A DNA stretch of 64,000 nucleotides from Pseudotabrizicola algicola (lineage in GTDB: Bacteria > Pseudomonadota > Alphaproteobacteria > Rhodobacterales > Rhodobacteraceae): positions 620,001-684,000 of the forward strand of contig NZ_JAAIKE010000001.1 of the NCBI RefSeq assembly GCF_010915705.1. Reading direction: 5' to 3'. The position numbers and the translations under genes are program-made. This document shows positions 44,249 to 52,340 of the stretch, piece by piece; within the stretch, counting starts at the first letter, position 1; each line of letters opens with the position of its first letter. Under the pieces are notes generated by a model. That model worked only from the letters and a program-made list of their open reading frames with translations, was not told the DNA's origin and made no database searches.

Positions 44249-46293
44249 CAGAAGATCCTGTCTTCGCGCCCAAGCGCCACAGTCTGCTGCACAGACGCTG
44301 TGACGATACCGGGCGCGGCCTGCCGGATCATCGCGCCTGCTTCGTTCCTCGCGATCTCGACGATCACCCCCGGCTCAGAACGGACGACGATTTCAACTTG
44401 CCCGCCGGACGACTGAACACCGAGCTTGCCGTCAGCACCGCGCGACAGCGGCATGATGGCTTCCGGCCCGGCTTCGCCCATGACACCCAATCCGCTGTGC
44501 ATCGCAAATGCGGTGGCACCGGCAACGACCCCGCCCTTTGCAAAGGCCTGAACACGGCCGGCGGTGAACACGCCGCCATCTGCAAAGCCGAGAAGACGCC
44601 CGAAAAGCCCGCCGATCCCGCCCCTCTTGCCAGCGCCACCGCTCCACAGCATGTCAAAGGCCCGGCTGGCAAGCATTTCCGCGAACTTCGTCAAAAGCTC
44701 TCCAACTGCGGTCTTGAGGCTCTTTGCCCCCGTCACCAGACCCACAAAGGCGCTCGACATCGAGGTCTTGACCTCGTCCATCGTCTGCTTCAGCGCCTCG
44801 GCCTTGTCCTTGAGCTTGTCTAGCGCCTCGCCACCTTTGCCGCCGCCTTTGGAGCCAGCGCCCCCGACGTCCTCGAAGGTATCACCGAGGCCCTGCGCCG
44901 CGCCCGTCGCTGTTTCGATCGAGTCGGTCGTGCCATCCACCGCGGCCCGAAGGGCGGCGATAGAATCCAGTGGAGCCATGATTTCTTTCCGGGTAGCGCT
45001 GATGCTTTCGCCATATGCCCTTGCGTTCGCAGACAGCATATCTGCCTCCGCTCGCATGCCAGCGGCCAGCTCGGCCCCCATGCCCTGCGCGCTGGACTCG
45101 ATGCCCATCATGCTCATCAAGCCGTTCCAACCGCGCGCAATAGCATCGGTCATGCTGGCGAAGCTCTCAACCACAGTGGCGAATGCTGACGCGAACCCTG
45201 CGCTTATATCGAGCGCATAGCCCGCAATCGCTTCAGCCATGAGACTTCCACCACGGCGGATGCGATCCCAGACTTCAAGCGCGACGTCCTTCAGAAGCGC
45301 CATGGCGTTGCCAAAGCCACCCACCTTGGCCACCAGCTCGACAAACTTTGCAACCAGATATCCTGCTGCAACAACCAGCACCCCTATGCCGGTCGTGATG
45401 AGCGCCGTCCGCAGGAAGGCCAGGGCACCGGCCAGCGTGAGTGTGGCAAGTTTTGCCGCTGCAAGTGCGGCGACATAGTAGGTGCCAAAGCCCACAGTAG
45501 CGACCCCGAGGCTTGCCACCACCACATCGAGACTACCGACAAACGCATCAATCATCGACCGCAGCAGACCGCCTTCCCGGAGACTGTCGGTAAATGCCTG
45601 CGCCATCGCGCCCAAGGCGGGCACAACCTTCAGCGCCAGTTGCTGGCTGAAATACTGCCCGATCAGGCTAAGTCGCCCGATGGCGTCATTCGCCGCCTCG
45701 ATCTTGTCTGACTGCACCGACGAAAGGGCGAGGCCGTAATCTTGCACATCGGCCCGCGCTTTGCGAAAGGCATCGCCCCCCTGCATGACGGCCAGAAGCA
45801 TTTCCTTGTTGCGGATGCCAAGCCCTTGCAGCACCGCAGATGCCTCACCCGAGGATAGCCCCATGGTCTTGATGCCATCGGCAATCAGCGCCAGCTTCTG
45901 ATCCGCATCGAGGCCGGCCAGATCGGATGCCGCCAGACCGATCTTGCGAAGGGAATCCACTGCGCCCTTCGATCCTTTGGCGATTTCGCGGTCCATCGTC
46001 TGCACCGCGTCGGCCAGCGTCTCGACACCCACCCCGGCCTCGCCAGCCGCCATTTCCAAGGCGCGGAAACCGCCGATCGAGGACTCAACCCGCCGTGCCG
46101 ACTTTGCCACCTTGTCGATGTCGTTCGCGCCCTTGATTGCAGCGGCCGATAGCGCCGCGCCAAAGGCCGCGGTGGCTGCGGCCATCATCGCACCCACGGC
46201 CTTCAAGGTTTGCGACGTGCTGCGCACCCCGGCATTGAACTCGGTCGTATCAAGCCGCAGCTTGGCCACAAGATCGCGCATCCCGGTTGCCAT
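44248..46293 (-). CDS. Tail tape measure protein
   Basis: A 681-residue protein beginning with the tape-measure hallmark LVAKLRLDTTEFNAGVRSTSQTLKAVG, then long helical parts, a strongly hydrophobic zone at ~255-330 (YYVAALAAAKLATLTLAGAL, ALITTGIGVLVVAAGYLVAK) and a glycine-rich end. It sets tail length; by the usual 0.15 nm per residue rule the tail would be about 100 nm. Adjacent to the chaperone gene with no gap. Confidence 0.92.
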   Translation of the reverse strand: MATGMRDLVAKLRLDTTEFNAGVRSTSQTLKAVGAMMAAATAAFGAALSAAAIKGANDIDKVAKSARRVESSIGGFRALEMAAGEAGVGVETLADAVQTMDREIAKGSKGAVDSLRKIGLAASDLAGLDADQKLALIADGIKTMGLSSGEASAVLQGLGIRNKEMLLAVMQGGDAFRKARADVQDYGLALSSVQSDKIEAANDAIGRLSLIGQYFSQQLALKVVPALGAMAQAFTDSLREGGLLRSMIDAFVGSLDVVVASLGVATVGFGTYYVAALAAAKLATLTLAGALAFLRTALITTGIGVLVVAAGYLVAKFVELVAKVGGFGNAMALLKDVALEVWDRIRRGGSLMAEAIAGYALDISAGFASAFATVVESFASMTDAIARGWNGLMSMMGIESSAQGMGAELAAGMRAEADMLSANARAYGESISATRKEIMAPLDSIAALRAAVDGTTDSIETATGAAQGLGDTFEDVGGAGSKGGGKGGEALDKLKDKAEALKQTMDEVKTSMSSAFVGLVTGAKSLKTAVGELLTKFAEMLASRAFDMLWSGGAGKRGGIGGLFGRLLGFADGGVFTAGRVQAFAKGGVVAGATAFAMHSGLGVMGEAGPEAIMPLSRGADGKLGVQSSGGQVEIVVRSEPGVIVEIARNEAGAMIRQAAPGIVTASVQQTVALGREDRIF

Positions 46294-46587
46294 TCAGTGC
46301 ATCCTCTTCAGGGCGTCGCCCATGCTGATAGTTTCCATAGATCGCGCCGCACGGTTCAGAACGCCCCGAAGGACGTTCGGCGGCATGCGCCGATCGCGGC
46401 CATTGACCGCCGCAACCCATGTTTCAAAGTCATCCGCATCCAGCCGGGTGCCTGCCCGCGCCGCTTCGGCCATTGTCAGGCGGCGGGCCCGCTCGGCGGC
46501 CACCGCGCCCCGCATCATCAAGGCGTAGCTTTTCGGTGTCAGCCGCCAGAACCGCGCCAGATCAAACCCTGCCGCGACAAACTGCAC
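46294..46587 (-). CDS. Tail assembly chaperone, second frame
   Basis: A 97-residue open frame from GTG at 46587 with VAAGFDLARFWRLTPKSYALMMRG, the signature of the Phage_TAC/DUF2376 chaperones. The frame is open further upstream (GGLNFDDLAVQF) into the 3' end of the preceding gene in the -1 frame, with no ribosome-binding site. It is probably made, at least partly, as a frameshift fusion with the 117-residue protein, as in lambda G-GT. Confidence 0.7.
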   Translation of the reverse strand: MQFVAAGFDLARFWRLTPKSYALMMRGAVAAERARRLTMAEAARAGTRLDADDFETWVAAVNGRDRRMPPNVLRGVLNRAARSMETISMGDALKRMH

Positions 46588-46604
46588 GGCAAGGTCATCG
46601 AAGT

Positions 46605-46958
46605 TCAGGCCGCCCGGCTGGGCGCGGCCTTCGGCTTTTCCGGCTGTTCGCCGCCCTCATCAGGCTGGGCCGAGGGAAGCGCAGACATTGCCGCCTTCTG
46701 CAAGGCACCCATACCCTGCGTCACCATGCGCCCCGCCTGCCTTAGCGTAATGTCAGGATGGGCATCGCGCAGCATGGCCCAGAACAGCGCGCGAATATCG
46801 GCAGGATCAGCGCCGCCTGCTTCCATCGCTTCCAGGGTGGCGAAGATCGGCTTGCCGGTGGCCTCCTGGAAGTCGCACATGGCGTTGAAGTCAAAGCGCA
46901 GGCGCCAGATCTCGCCATCGCACTCGAAACTTGCCTCGCCTTCATCGCGCCGTGTCAT
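46605..46958 (-). CDS. Tail assembly chaperone, first frame
   Basis: A 117-residue protein with ECDGEIWRLRFDFNAMCDFQEATGKPIF, the common pattern of phage tail tube-assembly chaperones, and an end rich in Pro, Lys and Ala (PEKPKAAPSRAA). ATG at 46958 overlaps the tail tube stop (ATGA); the frame is open to 47033. The sequence GGAAAAG (minus strand, 46641-46635), with AAG able to re-pair as AAA, offers a slip site to the second frame. Confidence 0.8.
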   Translation of the reverse strand: MTRRDEGEASFECDGEIWRLRFDFNAMCDFQEATGKPIFATLEAMEAGGADPADIRALFWAMLRDAHPDITLRQAGRMVTQGMGALQKAAMSALPSAQPDEGGEQPEKPKAAPSRAA

Positions 46959-47380
46959 GCGGCCACCTTCGCCATGATCTTCATCGTCAGCGCGCCCTTC
47001 ATTGCCCCCTTCACCGGAAGCGTGGGCAACCAATTCTTGACATAGCCCTGCCAGATGATGGGGTCATCAGCGCCCGGCGGCGTGATCTCGAGCAGCACCA
47101 GTTCCTTGCTGTCTTCCAGATCGGTCAGCAGGACGTCTTCTGCGTCTTCCGGAACATAATGCTTGGTCAACGTCCAGTCCGCCGCCGTGCGCAGCGCGGG
47201 GATGAACTCTTCCGTCTCATCGGGCGAGTCCATCGACGTCACATCCTCATCCGCGCGAGCGCGCTCAGGAAATGTCACATCCTCGCACCCGCTCAGGGTG
47301 GTCCATATCGGGGTCGGGGTTCCACCGCGACCGATGCGGATAACCGTGCCGTGGCCGAGTCTAACGCCAGTGCTTGCCAT
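46955..47380 (-). CDS. Major tail tube protein
   Basis: A 141-residue tail tube protein (gpV/TTP type). GTVIRIGRGGTPTPIWTTLSGCEDVTFPERARADEDVTSMDSPDETEEFIPAL shows the family's start, and ALTMKIMAKVAA the last strand. It forms stacked hexamers around the tape measure. It follows the tail terminator gene by 25 bases. Confidence 0.88.
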   Translation of the reverse strand: MASTGVRLGHGTVIRIGRGGTPTPIWTTLSGCEDVTFPERARADEDVTSMDSPDETEEFIPALRTAADWTLTKHYVPEDAEDVLLTDLEDSKELVLLEITPPGADDPIIWQGYVKNWLPTLPVKGAMKGALTMKIMAKVAA

Positions 47381-47404
47381 TTCAGATTCCTCTCGAGGTC
47401 AGTG

Positions 47405-47824
47405 TCACGCGGGGTCATCAGCCCAATAGGTGACGGTGAAGGCCATGGTCAGGGTGCCGAGACGCCGCGCGCCCTCGCCATCCAACCTGATTTCAGTCGA
47501 GGTCAGTTCGCAGTCGCGCTCGAGCGCCCGCAATGCTGGAATTATGGCCGTCTCGATAAGCGCGGAATCAGCGTCGAGAACATCCTCGATGTCGTCATCA
47601 CCCAGGCGCTTTACGAATACGGCCAGCACAAGTTCTTCCTGCGCGGTGTCATTGGCCTGCCTGAGGCGCGTCTCGCGCGGTGTAACGACGCCCCAGGCGG
47701 GCAAGATGCTGGAGTCGACGGACTGCGCCCATGCCGACATTTCCGTGAACGCTGTCAGACCGGCAGCCCCCTGAAGCGCGAGCTTGGCAGCCGCTCGTAT
47801 GGCCGTCCGTTCTGACCCGCTCAA
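47405..47824 (-). CDS. Tail terminator/completion protein
   Basis: A 139-residue protein between the head-tail joining gene and tail tube gene, the position of lambda U-type terminators. The SSILPAWGVVTPRETRL, VLAVFVKRLGDDDIEDVLDADSALIETAIIPALRAL and MAFTVTYWADD segments agree with the alpha/beta fold of gpU-like proteins. It caps the tail end before head joining. Confidence 0.75.
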   Translation of the reverse strand: MSGSERTAIRAAAKLALQGAAGLTAFTEMSAWAQSVDSSILPAWGVVTPRETRLRQANDTAQEELVLAVFVKRLGDDDIEDVLDADSALIETAIIPALRALERDCELTSTEIRLDGEGARRLGTLTMAFTVTYWADDPA

Positions 47825-48144
47825 GGCAATGCCTCCAACTCGTAAACGATGAACGCATCACCCGCCGGCGAGCCTGTGCCAATCTGGTTGAGGACCCTGA
47901 ACAGCCGACCGCCCGAAACCTCGATCTGATCGTTGCGCTTGACGTCATTCAGCAGGTTGCGCGGCACCTGCCATGTCGGGGCGACGATCAGCACGTCACC
48001 ACCATCAGGTCCGGAGACCGTGATCGGAGCTTCCCGAAACACAGACTGGATGGCGCGCGGCAACCCGACTTGCGGCAGATACATGACGGGCGCCCCAAAT
48101 ACCGAGTTCAGGACGCCCGCCATGCCGTCAAAAACGCGGGTCAT
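47821..48144 (-). CDS. Head-tail joining protein (FII-like)
   Basis: A 107-residue beta-barrel-type protein (VFGAPVMYLPQVGLPRAIQSVFREAPI, VEVSGGRLFRVLNQI) of the lambda FII/Phage_attach kind. It joins the portal connector to the tail. The ATG at 48144 shares a base with the previous stop (TGATG). Confidence 0.75.
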   Translation of the reverse strand: MTRVFDGMAGVLNSVFGAPVMYLPQVGLPRAIQSVFREAPITVSGPDGGDVLIVAPTWQVPRNLLNDVKRNDQIEVSGGRLFRVLNQIGTGSPAGDAFIVYELEALP

Positions 48145-48476
48145 CAGCGGATGGCGCCATCCAACAGCACCAGGCCGGTGGCCGACGGGTTTGCCGCGAC
48201 GGCAGCCGCCGCACCGATCAGGGTGTTGCCCGAGGCGCTGGTGGTGCAGACCGCGTTGCCAGCGTCCCAGTAGATCTTGGCGCCGACCGTCCACGCCTGC
48301 GCCGACGTCTTCGGCAGTTGGAAAATGCCCTTGCGGACCAGAACGACATCGGCGCCAGAGGCCACCGATTCCTGGGCGACACCGTAGACGGACCCGGCGA
48401 CAACCATCTGCCCCGAAACGATGGCGGCCGCTGCGGTGATCGTGAAATGATCACCGGACGATACATAGTTCTTCAT
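48144..48476 (-). CDS. DUF2190 capsid cement protein
   Basis: A 110-residue protein with the DUF2190 pattern: MKNYVSSGDHFTITAAAAIVSGQMV, VYGVAQESVASGADVVLVRKGIFQLPK, IYWDAGNAVCTT. DUF2190 proteins bind the outer capsid surface and stabilise it (cement or decoration). It follows the capsid gene as expected. The frame is open to 48548; ATG at 48476 starts the domain. Confidence 0.9.
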   Translation of the reverse strand: MKNYVSSGDHFTITAAAAIVSGQMVVAGSVYGVAQESVASGADVVLVRKGIFQLPKTSAQAWTVGAKIYWDAGNAVCTTSASGNTLIGAAAAVAANPSATGLVLLDGAIR

Positions 48477-48568
48477 GCTGTCACTCCATTGGACAGAAGG
48501 TTGATCTTGAAACGACGAAGGGCGGCACGATGGCCGCCCCTTCGTCACAGTGTCAGGTCAGCGCAGGC

Positions 48569-50659
48569 TTATGCGCCGGGATTCTTCCACGCGCCGCGAT
48601 ACTCGCTCGGCGCAGCACCGAAGATGTGGCGGGCGTTCATGGTCACAACGTCGGGGTTCATGCCCTCGACCGTCACCACGCTCGGGGCCTCATAGCCTTC
48701 CAGATAGGCATGCTGCACCGGCGGCAGCGCGCTCGACACCAGATACCACGCGGTATTGGACCCGCCGAGCGCAGCAGCGCCGATATGCGGGACGACCACA
48801 GGGGTCAGTGTCGTCTTGTAGGGGTTGGTCGAGCCGTCAGAGTTGGGCGTCGTTGCGTTGACGAACTGCAGCGCAGCCAGTTCCAGCGCCGGCGGCACGA
48901 TCAGACGATCCGCCTCGATCATCAAGAAGTCATCGTCGGTCGACTTGCGGCCGAGGGCTTTCTGCTGCCACATCGCGGCACGACCGGCGCCAACGGTGGT
49001 GACCGAGATCACTGCACCGGAAGCGGCGAGGTTGCCGTGATCCGCATGGAACAGCGCCTTCGAGTCCGACTTCAGCACAGCGTTGGTGCGGATGATCGTC
49101 CAGACCATGGACGATTCCATGTTGCGCGCGGCCTGGGCGAATTCGCGCGGAATGCGGGTGAAGGCCCCCATGTCGTCATTCACGACAGCTTCAAAAGTCA
49201 GCTTGATCGTGCGGCCCTTGCGTTCGACACGCAGTCCTTCGGCTTCATCGCTCAGGGTGGCGCTTTCATACTCGCCATTGGCCTGCACGTTTTTCAGCTG
49301 GAAGTCTCCGCCAAAGCGAACAGCGTGCTGCTCGCGGAAGTCCGCTGCGCTGACCGGCGCTCCGCAAACAGCCGACCAGGTTGCCGGACGCGCCTGATAC
49401 TCGCGCATCAGCGTGCGGTTCATCACCTCGGTCGTGATGTATGCGAAGTCCGACACGCCATGCGCGCCGCCGGTCATGCTGGTCGCACCCATTCCCTTGC
49501 GGATCGATTCCGCCTCATTGAAGTTGCGCGACGGTCCGGCCAGTTCCTGTGCCAGACGCTTCACGCGCAGGCCCTTGAACTGCTCGGCGGGCCCCGACTT
49601 TTCGCCCATCAGCGCGCCGATCATGCCTTCGAGCTTGGTATCGGTCTCGTCGCGGGTGATGGTGGCAGTTCCGCGCGACAACGTCGGCTCCCGCGCGGCC
49701 ATCGTGGTCAGCAGGCGCGTTGCGGCGGTATCGGGCGTGAGGCCCTGATCGATCAGTGCGTCCACATCAGCTTGCATGACGCGACCAGCGGCCACGAAGG
49801 GCGTTGCCATTTCGCGGATCGCACGGGCGCGGCTACGCTCGGCCTGCACGGCATCTTCTGCCGACATGACGGGGGCGGCCGGGGTAACGGCCGCAGGATT
49901 TCCAGACATCGAGTTCTCCTTCGGATTGGCCGTAGGGGCCGTTTCAGTAGCGGCCATCACCTTGGCCGGTGGATGTTGCCCGGCACCTGCCGGACGGACA
50001 TTCTTGGTTTCCTTGCGCGACATGATCCGCGCCACAGACTGGGCCATCTGCGCCCGCGCCGTGACAATCTCCACTGGCACCAGGGCTGACGGGTCATCAT
50101 CTTGGGCACCTGCGATTGCATGAACCCATCCCCCCGCTAGCGCATCTTCCGGCCCATAGTAGGTTTCTTCGGCCATGATCTGCATGACGGCCTCGATCGT
50201 CTGCCCGCAGGCTTCGGCATAGACCGCTGCAAAGGTCCGCTGAAGCAGGTCGAGCACATCGGCTTCCTTGCGCAAGTCTTCCGCTTCACCCCATGCGCCA
50301 CCTGATGGATTGTGGATCATCAGAATAGAACCGGCAGTCATTTCGCGGCGGCTTGCCCCCATCAGGATCAGGGTGGCGGCGCTCATGGCAACGCCCTCCA
50401 CGATCATCGTGACGGGCCCCTTCAGGCGCGCCCGCTCGGCAATCATGGCGCGGATCGCCTCTCCCGCAGCGGTATGGCCACCGTAGGAGTTGATCCGCAT
50501 GGTAAGCGGGCCATCGGGCATCGCGGCGAGCGCCTGGCGAACCATCGCGGGGCTGAAGAACACATCATCCTCCCACATCCAGCCCGCCCACTCGTCATTC
50601 AGCACTTCACCGGACAGGATAATTTCCCCGCCGAGGATCAGTTCAGTCCCGTTCTTCAT
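48569..50659 (-). CDS. ClpP-like prohead protease / major capsid protein fusion
   Basis: A 696-residue fusion. Residues ~1-200 are a ClpP/S14-type protease (INSYGGHTAAGEAI, nucleophile Ser ~93 in GVAMSAATLILMG, His ~116 in SILMIHNPSGG). After a linker (~200-330) with helical scaffold-like character (AVQAERSRARAIREMATPF), the HK97-type major capsid follows (~330-696, with EQHAVRFGGDFQLKNVQ and a late LEGYEAPSVVTVEGMNPD). The protease would cut itself free in cis during prohead maturation. Known as a rare but defined gene arrangement. Confidence 0.93.
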   Translation of the reverse strand: MKNGTELILGGEIILSGEVLNDEWAGWMWEDDVFFSPAMVRQALAAMPDGPLTMRINSYGGHTAAGEAIRAMIAERARLKGPVTMIVEGVAMSAATLILMGASRREMTAGSILMIHNPSGGAWGEAEDLRKEADVLDLLQRTFAAVYAEACGQTIEAVMQIMAEETYYGPEDALAGGWVHAIAGAQDDDPSALVPVEIVTARAQMAQSVARIMSRKETKNVRPAGAGQHPPAKVMAATETAPTANPKENSMSGNPAAVTPAAPVMSAEDAVQAERSRARAIREMATPFVAAGRVMQADVDALIDQGLTPDTAATRLLTTMAAREPTLSRGTATITRDETDTKLEGMIGALMGEKSGPAEQFKGLRVKRLAQELAGPSRNFNEAESIRKGMGATSMTGGAHGVSDFAYITTEVMNRTLMREYQARPATWSAVCGAPVSAADFREQHAVRFGGDFQLKNVQANGEYESATLSDEAEGLRVERKGRTIKLTFEAVVNDDMGAFTRIPREFAQAARNMESSMVWTIIRTNAVLKSDSKALFHADHGNLAASGAVISVTTVGAGRAAMWQQKALGRKSTDDDFLMIEADRLIVPPALELAALQFVNATTPNSDGSTNPYKTTLTPVVVPHIGAAALGGSNTAWYLVSSALPPVQHAYLEGYEAPSVVTVEGMNPDVVTMNARHIFGAAPSEYRGAWKNPGA

Positions 50660-52128
50660 TGGTTTTCTCCGGTGATCTTGTCTGTTTCGATGATGCCGGC
50701 GGTGCGGCGCGCGGCGGGCAGCTTGGCTTCTGCCGCCTCATCCTCTGCGCGCTCGCGGCGGATGGTTTCCGGATCAAGGCCAAGGCTGCGCTGCGCCCTG
50801 CTCAGGCTCAGCAACCCGCCGTCCACGGCATCGAGCAACGCCGCGATCTCGCGCACGGGGTCGATCAGCGCACGACGCGGTGCGGTCCAGTCCAGCTTGA
50901 AGCGCTCGGACGGCAAAACCGACTGCAGGCGCCATGCTTCCTCGATCCAGCGTGCGACACCGACGCAGAACTGCCCGATCATCAGGTTGCGCTGCCACAT
51001 CTCGATGTTCTTATCCATCTCCATGCGACCCATCCGACCCGATGAGAAGTTGACCCGGCTCAGGTCCCCGCTCAGCGCCTCATAGGAAAGGCCGATTCCC
51101 ATCGCCATGGCGGTCAGGCCCTGCGCCATGAAGTCGGAAAAGCCATCCACACGCGGTGGATTGGTCCAGGTAACGGTTGCCCCGTCCGGCGCCCAGACAA
51201 GGCTGCCGGGCGACAGATCCTCAAGCCCCCGCTGCTCTCCCTTGGCCTGCTTGGCAACAGTCGCGTCGGCCTCATCGTAGGAGACCACGCCCGCCACCAT
51301 CGCGGCCATTTTCTGCTTCAGGATCTGCGCTTCCTGATAAGTCGAGAGGTCCGACATGGACAGGATCACGGGGGCAAGCCACGGCACACCGCGCAGCTGA
51401 CCCGGGCGGTCAAACCGCCGCACATGCAGGACGTCCCGCCAGCTGACCCGCTCGCTGACAAAGTCCTGCTTTGTCGAAGCCGATCCGGGGTGGCGCCGGT
51501 AGAGCCAGTAAGCCTCGATATCGCCGATCGGGCTATACTCCACCCCCTCGATCACTTCGTTGGCACCGTTGGACTGGATCGTGGTGTCGAGGTGATCCGC
51601 CTCCAGCAACTCGATCTGGAATCCCAGGCCCAGATTGCGCCCGAACTGGTTTGACCTGACACGGCGGCGCGCCAGCACCTCGCCATCTGAAAAGACGGCA
51701 GACATTACGACCGCCTGCATCTCCCACAGATCACACTCGCCCCGCGCATCAATCGCCGGCGTGTTCAGGTGCGCCTTCAGGACTTCCGCGATTTGCTCGC
51801 GCTTCTTTTCGTCCTCATGCTCGACGGACCAGACGATGCCGGTGCCGACAACATTGGCCACGACGACATCCCGCGCACGCGCAGCGTAGGGATGATTGCG
51901 GATCATGTCGCGGCTGACATTGCGCAGCCGAGGCCGTTGACCGTAGGCGGCGGCATCGCCATCCGTCGCAGGGGCCTTGATGCCATCAGCCCGCCGGCCG
52001 CGCGTCGCCCCATCATAGTTCATCAGATGAGCGGTCTGCAGTCGGGCCTTGGTCCGCTCGAGCTGCGCTTTCGGCGCGAAGACACCGATCACCGAATCGA
52101 GCGCGCGGCCAAAGGGGCTTGCCATCAC
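50656..52128 (-). CDS. Portal protein, lambda family
   Basis: A 490-residue portal with the lambda-family marks: ARDVVVANVVGTGIVWSVE, VFSDGEVLARRRVR, LGFQIELLEADHLD, GVEYSPIGDIEAYWLYRRHPG, AGVVSYDE and the SGRMGRMEMDKNIEMWQ region. Twelve copies form the channel for DNA entry. Overlaps the fused capsid gene and gpW gene by 4 bases each. Confidence 0.95.
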   Translation of the reverse strand: MMASPFGRALDSVIGVFAPKAQLERTKARLQTAHLMNYDGATRGRRADGIKAPATDGDAAAYGQRPRLRNVSRDMIRNHPYAARARDVVVANVVGTGIVWSVEHEDEKKREQIAEVLKAHLNTPAIDARGECDLWEMQAVVMSAVFSDGEVLARRRVRSNQFGRNLGLGFQIELLEADHLDTTIQSNGANEVIEGVEYSPIGDIEAYWLYRRHPGSASTKQDFVSERVSWRDVLHVRRFDRPGQLRGVPWLAPVILSMSDLSTYQEAQILKQKMAAMVAGVVSYDEADATVAKQAKGEQRGLEDLSPGSLVWAPDGATVTWTNPPRVDGFSDFMAQGLTAMAMGIGLSYEALSGDLSRVNFSSGRMGRMEMDKNIEMWQRNLMIGQFCVGVARWIEEAWRLQSVLPSERFKLDWTAPRRALIDPVREIAALLDAVDGGLLSLSRAQRSLGLDPETIRRERAEDEAAEAKLPAARRTAGIIETDKITGENQ

Positions 52129-52331
52129 AGACCCCGGTTCATGCGAGGATAGGTCACCCGCACCCCACCCGACGGCGTGCCAAGCACATCCTCGCGCATC
52201 ATCACGAGAGTTTTGCGCATCTCATCAAGCGAGCGATAGGTCACCTCTTCGCCATTGCTCATGCGGGCCTTCAGGGCACCTGTGGCAATCGCTCTTTCGA
52301 GATTGGCAATGTCATCCACAGTGAAAGCCAT
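52125..52331 (-). CDS. Head-tail connector gpW
   Basis: A 68-residue protein with the gpW fold pattern: FTVDDIANLERAIATGALKAR, then EEVTYRSLDEMRKTLVMMRED. Lambda gpW (68 residues too) sits between terminase and portal genes and stabilises the filled head. Confidence 0.9.
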   Translation of the reverse strand: MAFTVDDIANLERAIATGALKARMSNGEEVTYRSLDEMRKTLVMMREDVLGTPSGGVRVTYPRMNRGL

Positions 52332-52340
52332 CTATCGCCC

